Shown: positions 8,300 to 17,064, numbered from the stretch's first letter. The stretch is 49,375 nucleotides of DNA from JAFDWI01 sp964595905 (GCA_964595905.1 CAZQSU010000009.1:1-49375); one strand, 5' to 3'. Program-made: numbers and translations. Notes: generated by a model from the sequence alone, not told the origin.

Positions 8300-9201
8300 C
8301 TGCCGTGTGCAACGTCGACACGCACGTCACCGACCGCTACCCGACGCGGCTCACCGAGGGTGAGCCGACCCCGTTTCCCCGGGTCGACCCGGTCGTGTGG
8401 GGCTCGGCGCCCGGACCGATGACGGCCGATGACGTCGAAGGCTATGACCGCGACGGATTCCTGGCGATCGACCAACTCGTGCCGGCCGCCGAGGCCGCGG
8501 AGCTGCTCGCCGAAGCCCATCGGCTCGCTGGTGATGCCCGCGGGCACGACGACGAACGGTGGGTGCGTGAGCCCGGCAGCGACGAGGTCCGTTCGGTGTT
8601 CGAGGTCCACCGCATCTCCGAGCGCTTCGCCGCGCTCGTCGCCGATGAGCGTCTCGCCGGGATCGCCCGGCAACTGCTCGGCTCCGACGTGGCCATCCAC
8701 CAGACTCGGATCAACCTCAAGCCGGGCTTCGGTGGCAAGGAGTTCGACTGGCATTCGGATTTCGAGACCTGGCACGCCGAGGACGGCCTTCCCGCGATGC
8801 GCACCGCGAGCATCTCGCTGGCCTTGACTCCCAACCTCGAGTCCAACGGGCCGCTGATGATCATCCCGGGCTCGCACCGGACGTTCATCCCGTGCCTCGG
8901 CGAAACCCCCGACGCGCACTACCGGGACTCGTTGCGTCGTCAGGAGGTCGGGGTGCCCGACCATGACGTGATCGCCGCACTCGCCGAGCAGTCCGGCATT
9001 CGGGTGTTCACGGGTGCGGCCGGGTCGGCAACGGTGTTCGACAGCAACTGTCTGCACGGGTCGAACTCGAACATCTCGCCCTACCCGCGTTCGAACGTGT
9101 TCGTCGTCTACAACTCGGTCGAGAATACACTCGCCCCGCCGTTCGCCGCATCGCAGCCGCGCCCGACCTTCATCGCCGACCGCGACCCTGTGGTCGTCTG
9201 A
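8296..9201 (+). CDS. ectD: Ectoine 5-hydroxylase (EctD)
   Basis: A 301-aa Fe(II)/2-oxoglutarate dioxygenase that converts ectoine to 5-hydroxyectoine. The iron facial triad is visible as H153 and D155 in FDWHSDFETWH and H254 in CLHGSNSNISPYPRSN. The substrate region QTRINLKPGFGGKEF is typical of EctD. I chose the ATG at 8296, which overlaps the ectC stop by 4 bp; earlier in-frame codons lie inside ectC. It is the last gene of the operon. I see no dedicated aspartokinase (ask_ect) or EctR in the window. Confidence 0.95.
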   Translation: MTAVCNVDTHVTDRYPTRLTEGEPTPFPRVDPVVWGSAPGPMTADDVEGYDRDGFLAIDQLVPAAEAAELLAEAHRLAGDARGHDDERWVREPGSDEVRSVFEVHRISERFAALVADERLAGIARQLLGSDVAIHQTRINLKPGFGGKEFDWHSDFETWHAEDGLPAMRTASISLALTPNLESNGPLMIIPGSHRTFIPCLGETPDAHYRDSLRRQEVGVPDHDVIAALAEQSGIRVFTGAAGSATVFDSNCLHGSNSNISPYPRSNVFVVYNSVENTLAPPFAASQPRPTFIADRDPVVV

Positions 9202-9278
9202 GAGTTCCCGGCGGCGGACCGGTCGGCGATTCTTCGGTGCCGACCGCCCGCTGATCGCCGCGTCCTGGTCGCCCTTCC

Positions 9279-9327
9279 GAAATTTGCAGTGGTCTGCCGC
9301 TCTGAGCGGGCTTTCCCCGCAAATTTC
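9279..9327. repeat. 49-bp nested palindrome (type C)
   Basis: Outer arms GAAATTTGC and GCAAATTTC and an inner stem CCGCT-ctg-AGCGG share the same centre (9303). It lies between ectD and the VapBC pair. It could terminate the ect operon or be a third kind of intergenic palindrome. AT-rich arms are unusual in this GC-rich sequence. Confidence 0.75.
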
Positions 9328-9433
9328 CGCAGTTCCTACTGACGCCGCGTGAATTGCGGGAACACCCGGCGCGTGGAATTGGGAGTCGAAGGCGCGTGAT
9401 CGTCGTAGTGCCAGAGCTTCGAGTGCATCATGG

Positions 9434-9463
9434 CATCATCAAAATTGACGCTATGATGTCACC
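9434..9463 (+). promoter_or_regulatory. vapB promoter and possible operator
   Basis: TATGAT (9452-9457) lies 6 nt before the ATG at 9464, so the transcript is probably leaderless. CATCAT (9434-9439) and ATGATG (9453-9458) form an inverted repeat across the -10 region, a plausible site for autorepression by the antitoxin-toxin complex. Confidence 0.55.
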
Positions 9464-9715
9464 ATGCGGACGACGGTGACCCTCGACCCCGATGTCGCCT
9501 TACTGGTTCGTGCCCGCATGGCCGAGCGCGACCACTCGTTCAAGCGCGCACTCAACGACCTGATTCGTGCCGGCAACCTGGCCGCGACGCCACGGCCGTT
9601 CCGTACCGACCCGGTGGCGATGGGGCGCCCGAAGGTCGACCTCGACCGGGCACTGCAGTTGGCGGCGCAGCTCGAAGACGACGAGTCGATCCGTCGCATG
9701 CGTTCGGGTTCGTAG
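9464..9715 (+). CDS. Antitoxin of a VapBC-type pair
   Basis: An 83-aa protein. It starts with the ribbon-helix-helix pattern MRTTVTLDPDVALLVRARMAERDHS and FKRALNDLIRAG, the usual DNA-binding part of VapB-like antitoxins. The C-terminal half (VDLDRALQLAAQLEDDESI) should bind the toxin. It ends 6 bp before the PIN-domain gene. The promoter hexamer TATGAT is 6 nt upstream. Confidence 0.85.
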   Translation: MRTTVTLDPDVALLVRARMAERDHSFKRALNDLIRAGNLAATPRPFRTDPVAMGRPKVDLDRALQLAAQLEDDESIRRMRSGS

Positions 9716-9721
9716 GACACG

Positions 9722-10168
9722 GTGCGCCTCGTCGACGCGAACGTACTCCTCTACGCGGTCAACTCCGACGCCCCCCACCACGAGCGGTCGCGTCGATGGC
9801 TCGACGATGCGCTCTCGGGATCAGAAACCGTCGGCTTCGCATGGATCGTGCTGGTCGCGTTCATTCGACTGTCGACCAAGACCGAACTGTTCGACAACCC
9901 GCTCACGGTCGACGAGGCAATGGACTACGTCGATGCGTGGCTCGGATCATCCGCCGCGGTCATCGTGGCCCCGACACCGACCCATTCCTCGACGCTCCGC
10001 CGCTTGCTGGCCGACATCGGCACCGGCGGCAACCTCACGAACGATGCCCATCTCGCCGCCCTGGCGCTCGAACACCGTTGCCGTGTCGTCTCGTTCGACG
10101 GCGATTTCGCCAAGTTCGCCGGAATCGAATCCGGGCCTCCGCCGGCAATCGACCACGAGTCCCGCTGA
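9722..10168 (+). CDS. PIN-domain ribonuclease toxin, VapC type
   Basis: A 148-aa PIN-domain protein, probably an RNase toxin neutralised by the preceding antitoxin. The acidic residues expected in the active site are present: D5 in VDANVLLYAVN, the Asp in LTNDAHLAALA, and the Asp pair in SFDGDFAKF. The TA family pattern RRLLADIGTGGNLTNDAHLAA is clear. The start is GTG at 9722. It converges on the aldehyde dehydrogenase gene across a long hairpin. Confidence 0.88.
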   Translation: MRLVDANVLLYAVNSDAPHHERSRRWLDDALSGSETVGFAWIVLVAFIRLSTKTELFDNPLTVDEAMDYVDAWLGSSAAVIVAPTPTHSSTLRRLLADIGTGGNLTNDAHLAALALEHRCRVVSFDGDFAKFAGIESGPPPAIDHESR

Positions 10169-10172
10169 ACGC

Positions 10173-10256
10173 GCCGGGCTCGGACGCGAAGAGGGGACGG
10201 TCCGTTCCCGAACCGTCCCTTCCTGTCTCTACTCTTCGCGTCAGGCCGAGCCGGCC
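10173..10256. terminator. Bidirectional terminator hairpin
   Basis: A long nested palindrome between convergent genes. The inner stem is GGGACGGT/ACCGTCCC. The middle stem is GACGCGAAGAG/CTCTTCGCGTC. The outer stem is GGCTCGG/CCGAGCC. It can fold on either strand and probably ends transcription of both vapC and the aldehyde dehydrogenase gene. Confidence 0.85.
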
Positions 10257-10274
10257 TTCAGATCCCGCCGGCCG

Positions 10275-11786
10275 TCAGATTTCGCCGGACAGCGCGGCGA
10301 ACTGGAGGTACTCCTCTTTCTTCGTGCTCGGGTTCGTGTGCACGTGCTTGATCTGCTGGTAGGCGCGGTAGCCCTCGATGCCGAGCTCACGGCCGATCCC
10401 CGACTGCTTGTAGCCACCGAAGGGACGCTCCGGTGAGATCATGTGGTAGTCGTTGATCCACACCGTGCCGGTCCGCATCCGGTTGGCGATGGACTGGGCC
10501 CGCTCGATGTTGGTGGACTGCACGCCGCCGGCCAGACCGTAGATCGAGTCGTTCGCGATGGCCACGGCCTCGTCGTCGTTCGAGAACGGGATCACCGCGA
10601 GCACCGGACCGAAGATCTCTTCCTGGGCGATCTTCGCCGAGTTCGACACCTGCGAGAAGATCGTGGGCTTGTAGAACGCATCCTTGTCGAGGTTGTCTGC
10701 CAGCCCCTCGGGCTTGGCCCCGCCCACGACCGGCTCACCGACCTCGTCACGACCCAACTTCACGTAGCGCTCGACGGTCTCGACCTGCCCGCGGGACACC
10801 AGCGGGCCCAGATCGGTCGCGTAGTCGAGCGGGTCACCGATCACCATCTTCGCCGCCCGCTCGACCAACAGGTCGAGGAACTCGTCGTAGATGCTCGTGT
10901 GCACCAGCGCCCGGGTACCCGACTCGCACACCTGACCGTTGTGGAAGAACGTGCCGAAGAGCACCGCCGCGGCGGCGATGTCGAGATCCGCGTCGTCGAG
11001 CACGATGTTGGCCGACTTGCCGCCCAACTCGAGGGTGACCGGCTTGACCGTGCCCGAGGCGAGCTGCATGATCCGACGACCGACCTCGGTGGAGCCGGTG
11101 AACGCGGTCTTGTCGACCAGCGGGTTCGCGGCGAGTTCCTCACCGACGGTGCCACCAGGGCCGGCGACGATGTTCACCACACCCGGCGGGATGTCGGCCT
11201 CCTGGAAGATCTCACCCAGCAGCAACGCCGAGACCGACGTGTACGACGCCGGCTTGATCACCGCGCAGTTGCCCGCGGCGAGCGACGGCGCGATCTTCCA
11301 CGACGCCATGATGAACGGGAAGTTCCACGGGATCACCCCGGTGGTCACGCCGTGGGGTTCGTAGCGCTTGTAGTTCGACGACGGCGGGAACGGCGCCGGG
11401 GGAAGGTCGACCTGGTCGGGCTGCTCGGCCGCGCACCGGGCGAACCACCGGAACGCGCTCGCCCCACCGGGGATGTCGGCGAACGCCGCCTTCTTGATCG
11501 TGCCACCACCGTCGCGGGCTTCGGCCTCGGCGAGCTTCTCGGTGTTCGCGTCGATGAGGTCGGCGACCTTGTTCAGCTTCTCGGCCCGCTCCGCGCCCGA
11601 CATCTTGGGCCACGGGCCCTCGTCGAAGGCGCGGCGGGCGGCCTCGATGGCCCGCACGGCGTCGTCGCGACCCCCCTTGGCGACCTCGACGTACGGCGTG
11701 TTCGTCGCCGGTTCGTAGGTGGTGAAGGTCTCGCCGGAGACCGCGTCGACGTACTCCCCGTCGATGAAGAGCTGTTGGGTGGCCAT
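10275..11786 (-). CDS. NAD(P)-dependent aldehyde dehydrogenase
   Basis: A 503-aa aldehyde dehydrogenase superfamily enzyme (betaine-aldehyde/phenylacetaldehyde-type group). The coenzyme region is PWNFPFIMASWK and TAFTGSTEVGRRI. The general base Glu lies in TLELGGKSANIV and the catalytic Cys in HNGQVCESGTRA. EEIFGPVLAV and the C-terminal NDYHMISPERPFGGYKQSG are also typical. The start is the ATG at 11786 behind AAGGGGA; the frame is open further upstream but without conservation. Substrate cannot be told from sequence. It lies 3' of the VapBC pair and is not obviously in an operon. Confidence 0.93.
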   Translation of the reverse strand: MATQQLFIDGEYVDAVSGETFTTYEPATNTPYVEVAKGGRDDAVRAIEAARRAFDEGPWPKMSGAERAEKLNKVADLIDANTEKLAEAEARDGGGTIKKAAFADIPGGASAFRWFARCAAEQPDQVDLPPAPFPPSSNYKRYEPHGVTTGVIPWNFPFIMASWKIAPSLAAGNCAVIKPASYTSVSALLLGEIFQEADIPPGVVNIVAGPGGTVGEELAANPLVDKTAFTGSTEVGRRIMQLASGTVKPVTLELGGKSANIVLDDADLDIAAAAVLFGTFFHNGQVCESGTRALVHTSIYDEFLDLLVERAAKMVIGDPLDYATDLGPLVSRGQVETVERYVKLGRDEVGEPVVGGAKPEGLADNLDKDAFYKPTIFSQVSNSAKIAQEEIFGPVLAVIPFSNDDEAVAIANDSIYGLAGGVQSTNIERAQSIANRMRTGTVWINDYHMISPERPFGGYKQSGIGRELGIEGYRAYQQIKHVHTNPSTKKEEYLQFAALSGEI

Positions 11787-11927
11787 GTTGTGCTCGTTCC
11801 CCTTGTGGATGCCTGGTTCGGGACGCGCCACACACCGAGGAGGATCGGGCGGATCGCGTCGTCGCAGGGCAGCCTACCGGCCCACTCCCGGCGGCGCAGC
11901 CCCGACCCCTGCCCACCTGCGTGTCGG

Positions 11928-12821
11928 TCAGACCGGCGCCCAGCGACCCGTGTCGATCGCGTCCCGGTCGTCGACGGTGGCGCGGCCGTCGTCGTCGAGT
12001 TTGCGCAGGTGCGCCCACAACGACAGGCGGGCCACCGGGTACAGCGCGGCGTCGACGTCCGCGTACACGACCGGCACGAGGTCGTCGACCGTCGCGGTGC
12101 CCGCCACGTCGGCGAGTGCCGCGGCGACGCGCTGCTCGCGCGCGGTGCGGTGTGCGACGTAGGCCGCGATGATCGCTGCGGGGTCGTCGATCACGTGCCC
12201 GTGGGCCGGGGCGATGCGGGCCAGCGGCGGCTCGAGGGTCGCCAGGCGGTCGAGCGAGGCCATGTAGGCGCTCATGTCGCCGTCGGGTGCGGCGATCACC
12301 ACGGTCACGCCTTGCATGATGTGATCGCCGGTGAACAGGAGGTCCTCGTCGACCAGCAGCACGCACAGGTGGTTCGACGCATGCCCCGGGGTGTGCAGCA
12401 TCCGCAGCGTGTAGGTGGCGGTGACGATCTCGTCGCCGTCGCCGAGCGTGCCGGTCACCTCCAGGCCATCGCGCGACCCGAAGGCGAGGATCGCCGCACC
12501 CGTGCGCTCGGCGAGGTCGACCGCGCCCGGCCAGTGGTCGATGTGGGTGTGGGTGCAGACGATGCGGGTGATCCGGCCCCCCTCGACGGTGCCGGCGGCG
12601 ACGATCGCGTCGAGGTGCGCGGCGTCGTCGGGGCCCGGGTCGATCACGGTGACCTCATCGGACCCGACCAGGTAGGTGTTGGTGCCCGGCCCGGTCATCA
12701 CCGACGGATTCGGTGCCAGCACGCGGCGCACCAGCCGCGACAGGCGCGCCGGCTCGCCGACGACGAGCGGCGCGTCATCCGCGGCGTCGACCACGTCGAC
12801 CGAACGTGGCGCCTCGGTCAC
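11928..12821 (-). CDS. Metallo-beta-lactamase fold hydrolase
   Basis: A 297-aa protein of the metallo-beta-lactamase superfamily, LACTB2-like. The zinc motif is CTHTHIDHWPGAV. Further metal ligands are in TPGHASNHL and TGDHIMQG, and AHGHVI supplies the last His. A C-terminal winged-helix-like part (VVYADVDAALYPVARLSLWAHLRKL) fits LACTB2-type ribonuclease/hydrolases. The start is GTG at 12821; the upstream open frame is Arg-rich and overlaps the Nudix gene. It probably follows the Nudix gene in one transcript. Confidence 0.85.
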   Translation of the reverse strand: MTEAPRSVDVVDAADDAPLVVGEPARLSRLVRRVLAPNPSVMTGPGTNTYLVGSDEVTVIDPGPDDAAHLDAIVAAGTVEGGRITRIVCTHTHIDHWPGAVDLAERTGAAILAFGSRDGLEVTGTLGDGDEIVTATYTLRMLHTPGHASNHLCVLLVDEDLLFTGDHIMQGVTVVIAAPDGDMSAYMASLDRLATLEPPLARIAPAHGHVIDDPAAIIAAYVAHRTAREQRVAAALADVAGTATVDDLVPVVYADVDAALYPVARLSLWAHLRKLDDDGRATVDDRDAIDTGRWAPV

Positions 12822-12889
12822 GGCGCGCCGGTTCCGCCGGTGAGGTCGCCCTCGGGCATACCGATGCGCACCGTGCCCACGGGCACACC

Positions 12890-13774
12890 CTACTCCCAGT
12901 CGGCACCGGCCCGGTCGTGCATTCCCGGCCACGACGTCAACGCGTCGTCGCCCGCGTAGGCCTCGTCGTACGCGGGGTCACCGGGCATCACGATCCGGAT
13001 CCCGTTCGCGTCCGACACGATGCGCGGCGCGACGGTGTGCACCGGCCCCAGGCGGGCCGCGCCCTCGAGCGCGGCAACGGTCGAGTCGTACTCACGCAAC
13101 ATGCGCAGGTTCGCCACCGTGGGCGGCAACATCGCGAACTCGGATCGTTCGTGGCGGTCCAGGGCTTCGCCGGGGGCGATCCACTGGGCCGAGATGACCT
13201 CACGGTCGTCCTGCACGGCACGCTGCCCCTCGGGCGCCGCCGCCAGGAAGAAGCGGGTGTCGTAGCGGCGCGGCGAACCCGGCGGCGTGATCCACCGCCC
13301 CACGTAGTACATCGCCTCGAGCGACAGGCGCAGGTCCTCTTCGACACACACCTCGACCAGGCGCCGTTCCCGACGGTCGACCATGCGACGGTGCTCCGCG
13401 AAACGGGCGACGACCGCAGGGTCGGAGAAGTCGAGCGGCCCGCCGTCGCCACGTACCGCCATCAACAACCCCGCCTCCTCGAGGGTCTCGCGCACCGCGG
13501 CGACCCAGAAGGCCAGCCCGTTGCGCGGCAGTCCGAGCTGCGCGGACGCCTCCGCGTCACTCAGCCCGTCGCAGATCGCACAGACGGCTTCCTCGCCGTC
13601 ATCGGGGTCGACCCCGCCGCCGGGGAACACGTACGCGCCGCCGACGAAATCGGAGTTGAGGTTGCGCTGCAACATGCACACCTCGATGCCGCCAGCCGAC
13701 CGGTCACGCACCAACATGACCGTCGCCGCCGGGCGGACGGGCACCACGTGGGACGGGTCGAGGTTCAGACTCAC
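12890..13774 (-). CDS. Nudix hydrolase, NUDT19-like
   Basis: A 294-aa Nudix-superfamily protein. The box begins PGGGVDPDDG (about 51-60) and resumes with VRETLEEAGLL (about 94-104). It is therefore split by an insertion of about 35 residues containing two Cys (AVCAICDG). Such a split box is known in the NUDT7/NUDT19-type CoA diphosphatase group, and the length also fits. GTG start. It is immediately upstream of the metallo-hydrolase gene. Confidence 0.82.
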   Translation of the reverse strand: MSLNLDPSHVVPVRPAATVMLVRDRSAGGIEVCMLQRNLNSDFVGGAYVFPGGGVDPDDGEEAVCAICDGLSDAEASAQLGLPRNGLAFWVAAVRETLEEAGLLMAVRGDGGPLDFSDPAVVARFAEHRRMVDRRERRLVEVCVEEDLRLSLEAMYYVGRWITPPGSPRRYDTRFFLAAAPEGQRAVQDDREVISAQWIAPGEALDRHERSEFAMLPPTVANLRMLREYDSTVAALEGAARLGPVHTVAPRIVSDANGIRIVMPGDPAYDEAYAGDDALTSWPGMHDRAGADWE

Positions 13775-13786
13775 GTCGTGGGCTCG

Positions 13787-14311
13787 TCAGTACCGGGAAG
13801 ACCCGGGCGTGAGCACCCCGTGCTGTCGGGTGCTGTCCGATCCGCCGGCACCGTCGGGGGTCTCCTCCCAACTGTCGACGTCGACGTAGTCGGGCTCCGA
13901 ATCGGAGCGGAACCGCCACCCCGCGGCGGCGTCGTCACCGACGACCACGAAGGGCATGCGGAACCGCGACACGACCCAGCCACCCAGGTGACGACCGGTC
14001 AGGCTCCGGGCCGGCCCGAGCAGGAGCAGGCCCCCCACCACTGCGCTCACGAAACCAGGAAGGGTGACCAGCACCGCTCCGACGAGACGCAGCGCGCCGT
14101 CGAGCACGGCCGGGGCCGGGGAAGCCCCCTCGTGCAGTTCACGGCTCGCCGTCCGCCAGGCCGCGAGCCCCTGCACCTTGACCTGCCAGGCACCGAGGAA
14201 GGTCAGCACGACCAGCGCCAGGATCGTCCAGTCCCAGCCGATGAAATGGGCGACCACCGCGGCCACGACGATCTCGACGATCGGCACGACCACGAAGAAG
14301 AAGTACTTCAT
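13787..14311 (-). CDS. FxsA family membrane protein
   Basis: A 174-aa FxsA-family protein with helices at the N-terminus (FFFVVVPIVEIVVAAVVAHFI), WTILALVVLTFLGAW, and LVGAVLVTLPGFVSAVVGGLLLL followed by GPAR. FxsA of E. coli is linked to phage F exclusion; the role in actinobacteria is unknown. The C-terminal tail is acidic and cytoplasmic-like. TACGAT (14324-14319) is 7 nt before the ATG, indicating a leaderless transcript. Confidence 0.87.
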   Translation of the reverse strand: MKYFFFVVVPIVEIVVAAVVAHFIGWDWTILALVVLTFLGAWQVKVQGLAAWRTASRELHEGASPAPAVLDGALRLVGAVLVTLPGFVSAVVGGLLLLGPARSLTGRHLGGWVVSRFRMPFVVVGDDAAAGWRFRSDSEPDYVDVDSWEETPDGAGGSDSTRQHGVLTPGSSRY

Positions 14312-14318
14312 CGCACCA

Positions 14319-14324
14319 ATCGTA
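14319..14324 (-). promoter_or_regulatory. Leaderless -10 of the FxsA gene
   Basis: TACGAT reads toward the minus strand and ends 7 nt before the ATG at 14311. Confidence 0.5.
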
Positions 14325-14372
14325 TCGGGGCCGCGACGGCGATCCGAGCCGCGCCGAGGCGTCGTCGGCGCC

Positions 14373-14654
14373 TCAACCAGCCGAAGCCCGGGCCGTCTCG
14401 CGTGCTTCGAGCATGCCGCGGCGTTCCGCCTCGTTCAGTCCGCCCCAGATGCCGTGCGGCTCACGGATCGCAAGGGCGTAGTCGAGACATGCCACCTTGA
14501 CCGGGCACGTCCGGCAGATGTCCTTCGCCTTCGCTTCGCGCCGCCGACGCTCCTCTTTGCGTTCGAAGGTGGACGGTGGGTAGAACACGACCGCTTGCGG
14601 CCCCCGGCATGCCGCGCGGGCCTGCCAGGCCTGTTCGACACGTTGAGCGCTCAT
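14373..14654 (-). CDS. WhiB-family iron-sulfur transcription factor
   Basis: A 93-aa WhiB-like protein. Four Cys (C16, C47, C50, C56) form the [4Fe-4S] ligand set with the CxxC spacing, followed by the GIWGG turn at 68-72 and a basic tail. WhiB proteins are confined to actinobacteria and their phages and sense redox/NO while binding sigma factor region 4. The leader contains GAAAGGGGGT before the ATG, and a TAGGGT hexamer lies further upstream, so this transcript has a 5' UTR. Its nearness to the ArsA-like pair recalls whiB4 next to Rv3679-Rv3680 in Mycobacterium tuberculosis. Confidence 0.95.
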   Translation of the reverse strand: MSAQRVEQAWQARAACRGPQAVVFYPPSTFERKEERRRREAKAKDICRTCPVKVACLDYALAIREPHGIWGGLNEAERRGMLEARETARASAG

Positions 14655-14769
14655 CGGCGGACCCCCTTTCGTCAGTCGAAACCCTACCGAGGGGTGTCAC
14701 CTGCCACAAGGGGTTTTTTCGTCGACACTCCGAGCGTCCTCGACCAGCCGATCCGCCGCTCGGCCCAGG

Positions 14770-16002
14770 TCAGACCGGTTCGACCCGGCAGATGACCCCG
14801 TCGATGCCGACGACCCTGACCGGCGTGCCCACCGGAACCTCGGCGTCGCCACGACCGGCCCACAGCGCCTCGTCGACGCGGACGACCCCGTCGGGGCGGC
14901 ACGCCTCCACCACGGTTCCCTTCCGTCCCACGAGCCATTTCCGGTCGATCATCGGCGTCGAGAACCGCGAGCGGGTCATGGCCGGCATGCCGAACACCAT
15001 GAACACGATCACCGCAGCGATCGCGCCGATGGTCGCGGGCCACGGGGTCGGCACCCCGTCGAAGAGCAACAGGAACCCCGCCGCACCCACCACCGACCCG
15101 ATGACCGTCCACACCCGGGGCACGCCCACCTGCACGTCCACGGCGAACGCCACCATCGAGACGACCACCAACGCGACCGCGAAGGGTCGGACGGGTAGCA
15201 CCGCCAACCCGTAACCGGCGAACAGCAGACATGCCGCACCGACCACACCCGCGACCCCGATGCCGGCGGTGTAGAACTCGAACAACAGCAACGACAGCCC
15301 GATCGCGAGCATCAGCACCGCCACGGCCGGGCTCGCGAACGTGTGCATCGCCGTCCGGGTCGTCGACAGCTCAGAGAACTGGATCGGCGTCGCCGACGTC
15401 GAACCCTCGGCCGAGACGTGGAACCCGTCGATCGTCAACAGCATGTTGCGCAGCACCAGCGCCTTCTTGGGAGCAACGGCCAGTCCCCGCTGCGCCGCGG
15501 CAGCCGGGCCCAACAGCTCGTCCTCGAGAACCTGGCGGTGCTGCAGGTACGCCTCGGACCACCACTGCTGCGGCACGACGGTCGGACCCGTGTTGCCGAT
15601 CGCCGAGCCGGGGGCGATCCCGACCTGGTCGACCGTCGCCAGCAATTGGGCCGCGCCGCCCTCGGCCCGGGAACCCGACGGTCCGATCCAGGCGACCACC
15701 GGAACGGTCGACGTGTGGATCTTGCGCGCGAGCTCCACGAGTGTCGAATCGTCCACGACCGACTGGGAGCTGTCGATGCGCAACACCACCGCGAGCGCGT
15801 CGTCACGCTGCGCCTGATCGATGCTGGCTGCCAGGAAGTCGGCCAGGATCGGATCGAGGATTCCGCTGACCTTGACGATCTCCACCGCACCGGCATCGCC
15901 TGCGGCTCGGGGCGCGGCGGAGGCGACCGTGGGGGCGATCAGGCCGAGGCCGCCCAGAGCGGCCAGCACGGCCGCTCCGACGATGGTCGATAATCTGCGC
16001 AC
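14770..16002 (-). CDS. NfeD-like membrane protein with degenerate ClpP-type domain
   Basis: A 410-aa protein with a signal peptide (LSTIVGAAVLAALGGLGLIAP), an extracytoplasmic ClpP/SppA-like domain (about 38-215), several membrane helices, and a C-terminal OB-fold NfeD domain (RKGTVVEACRPDGVVRVDEAL). In active NfeD1 proteases a Ser-Ala-Gly follows the P-x-G motif. Here GPSGSRAEGGAA has Gly where the nucleophile is expected, so proteolysis is doubtful. The start is GTG at 16002 behind GAAAGGA; the frame is open upstream but over the opposite-strand ATPase gene. It diverges from the ArsA-like pair. Confidence 0.85.
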   Translation of the reverse strand: MRRLSTIVGAAVLAALGGLGLIAPTVASAAPRAAGDAGAVEIVKVSGILDPILADFLAASIDQAQRDDALAVVLRIDSSQSVVDDSTLVELARKIHTSTVPVVAWIGPSGSRAEGGAAQLLATVDQVGIAPGSAIGNTGPTVVPQQWWSEAYLQHRQVLEDELLGPAAAAQRGLAVAPKKALVLRNMLLTIDGFHVSAEGSTSATPIQFSELSTTRTAMHTFASPAVAVLMLAIGLSLLLFEFYTAGIGVAGVVGAACLLFAGYGLAVLPVRPFAVALVVVSMVAFAVDVQVGVPRVWTVIGSVVGAAGFLLLFDGVPTPWPATIGAIAAVIVFMVFGMPAMTRSRFSTPMIDRKWLVGRKGTVVEACRPDGVVRVDEALWAGRGDAEVPVGTPVRVVGIDGVICRVEPV

Positions 16003-16041
16003 AGCAGCATCCTTTCGCAACGCGCGCACTTTCGGAGAAAG

Positions 16042-17064
16042 GTGAACGTGGACCCGGTCCAGTATCTCACCGCCGCCCGGCTGGTCATCGTCGCCGGAAA
16101 GGGCGGGGTCGGCAAGACGACGGTGTCGGCGACGCTGGCCTGCGCGGCCGCACGCAGCGGCCTCGACGCCCTGGTGATCGAGCTGGAGGGGTCGTCGGGC
16201 CTGCCGTCGAAGTTCGGGATCGACGATCTCGCCTACGACGACTGTGTGCTCCGGGCCCGGGACGACCATGCCGGTCACGGCGAGATCCGGGCGCGCCGGA
16301 TCACGCCCGACGACGCGCTCATCGAGTACCTCGACGACCACGGGCTGAAACGGATCTCCAAGCGTCTCGCCTCGACCGGCGCCCTCGACGTGGTCGCCAC
16401 GGCCACCCCCGGCATCAAGGACATCCTGGTGCTCGGCAAGGTCAAACAACTCGAACGCGACGCGGTGGCCGACGTGATCGTCGTCGACGCGCCCGCGGCC
16501 GGCCACGCGATCACCTTCCTCCAGTCGGCCCGCGGACTCGTCGACGCCGTCCAGGTCGGCCCGATCAACACCCAGGCCAAAGACGTGCTCGCCCTGCTCA
16601 CCGACCCGAACCGCTGCCGGGTCATGTTGGTCACGATCGGTGAGGAGACCCCCGTGAACGAAGTGGTCGACACGGCGTTCGCACTCGAGGACCGGATCGG
16701 GGTGCACCTGACCCCGGTCGTGGTCAACGCCGAACTCGAAGCACTGCCGGGGCTCGACGCCGACCCGTCGGCCGCGGCCAAGGCCGCCGGTGTGAAGCTG
16801 CGCCGCGGCGAGCGTCGCGCCCTCACCGAGGCGGCCGAGTTCCGCCGCACCCGGCGCGCCCTGCAACAGACCCAGGCCGGACGTCTCGCCGAAGTGCTGC
16901 CACTGCCGCAGATCCACCTGCCGTTCTGTTTCGAGGGCGACATCGGACCCGACCAGCTCGACCGACTCGCCGATGCGCTGCTCGATGACCTGCGGGCCAT
17001 CGAACCCGAGGCCGTCGGGCTCGCCGAGTCATCGGCGGCATCGGTGCCCGGCGGCACCGCATGA
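16042..17064 (+). CDS. ArsA/GET3-like ATPase, first of pair
   Basis: A 340-aa P-loop ATPase of the ArsA/GET3 (SIMIBI) group. The deviant Walker A AGKGGVGKTT (about 18-27) keeps the signature lysine. LVIVAGKGG and VIVVDAPAAGHAITFL are typical of the group. GTG start at 16042; a second GTG lies two codons on. Its stop overlaps the start of the second ATPase. In M. tuberculosis the equivalent pair Rv3679/Rv3680 forms an anion-transport-type ATPase complex. The role here is inferred from that. Confidence 0.88.
   Translation: MNVDPVQYLTAARLVIVAGKGGVGKTTVSATLACAAARSGLDALVIELEGSSGLPSKFGIDDLAYDDCVLRARDDHAGHGEIRARRITPDDALIEYLDDHGLKRISKRLASTGALDVVATATPGIKDILVLGKVKQLERDAVADVIVVDAPAAGHAITFLQSARGLVDAVQVGPINTQAKDVLALLTDPNRCRVMLVTIGEETPVNEVVDTAFALEDRIGVHLTPVVVNAELEALPGLDADPSAAAKAAGVKLRRGERRALTEAAEFRRTRRALQQTQAGRLAEVLPLPQIHLPFCFEGDIGPDQLDRLADALLDDLRAIEPEAVGLAESSAASVPGGTA

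Noticed and set aside
16003..16917. N-terminal extension of the NfeD-like frame by ~300 codons
   Set aside because: It lies opposite the well-supported ArsA-like ATPase gene. The GTG at 16002 has a good ribosome binding site followed directly by a signal peptide.
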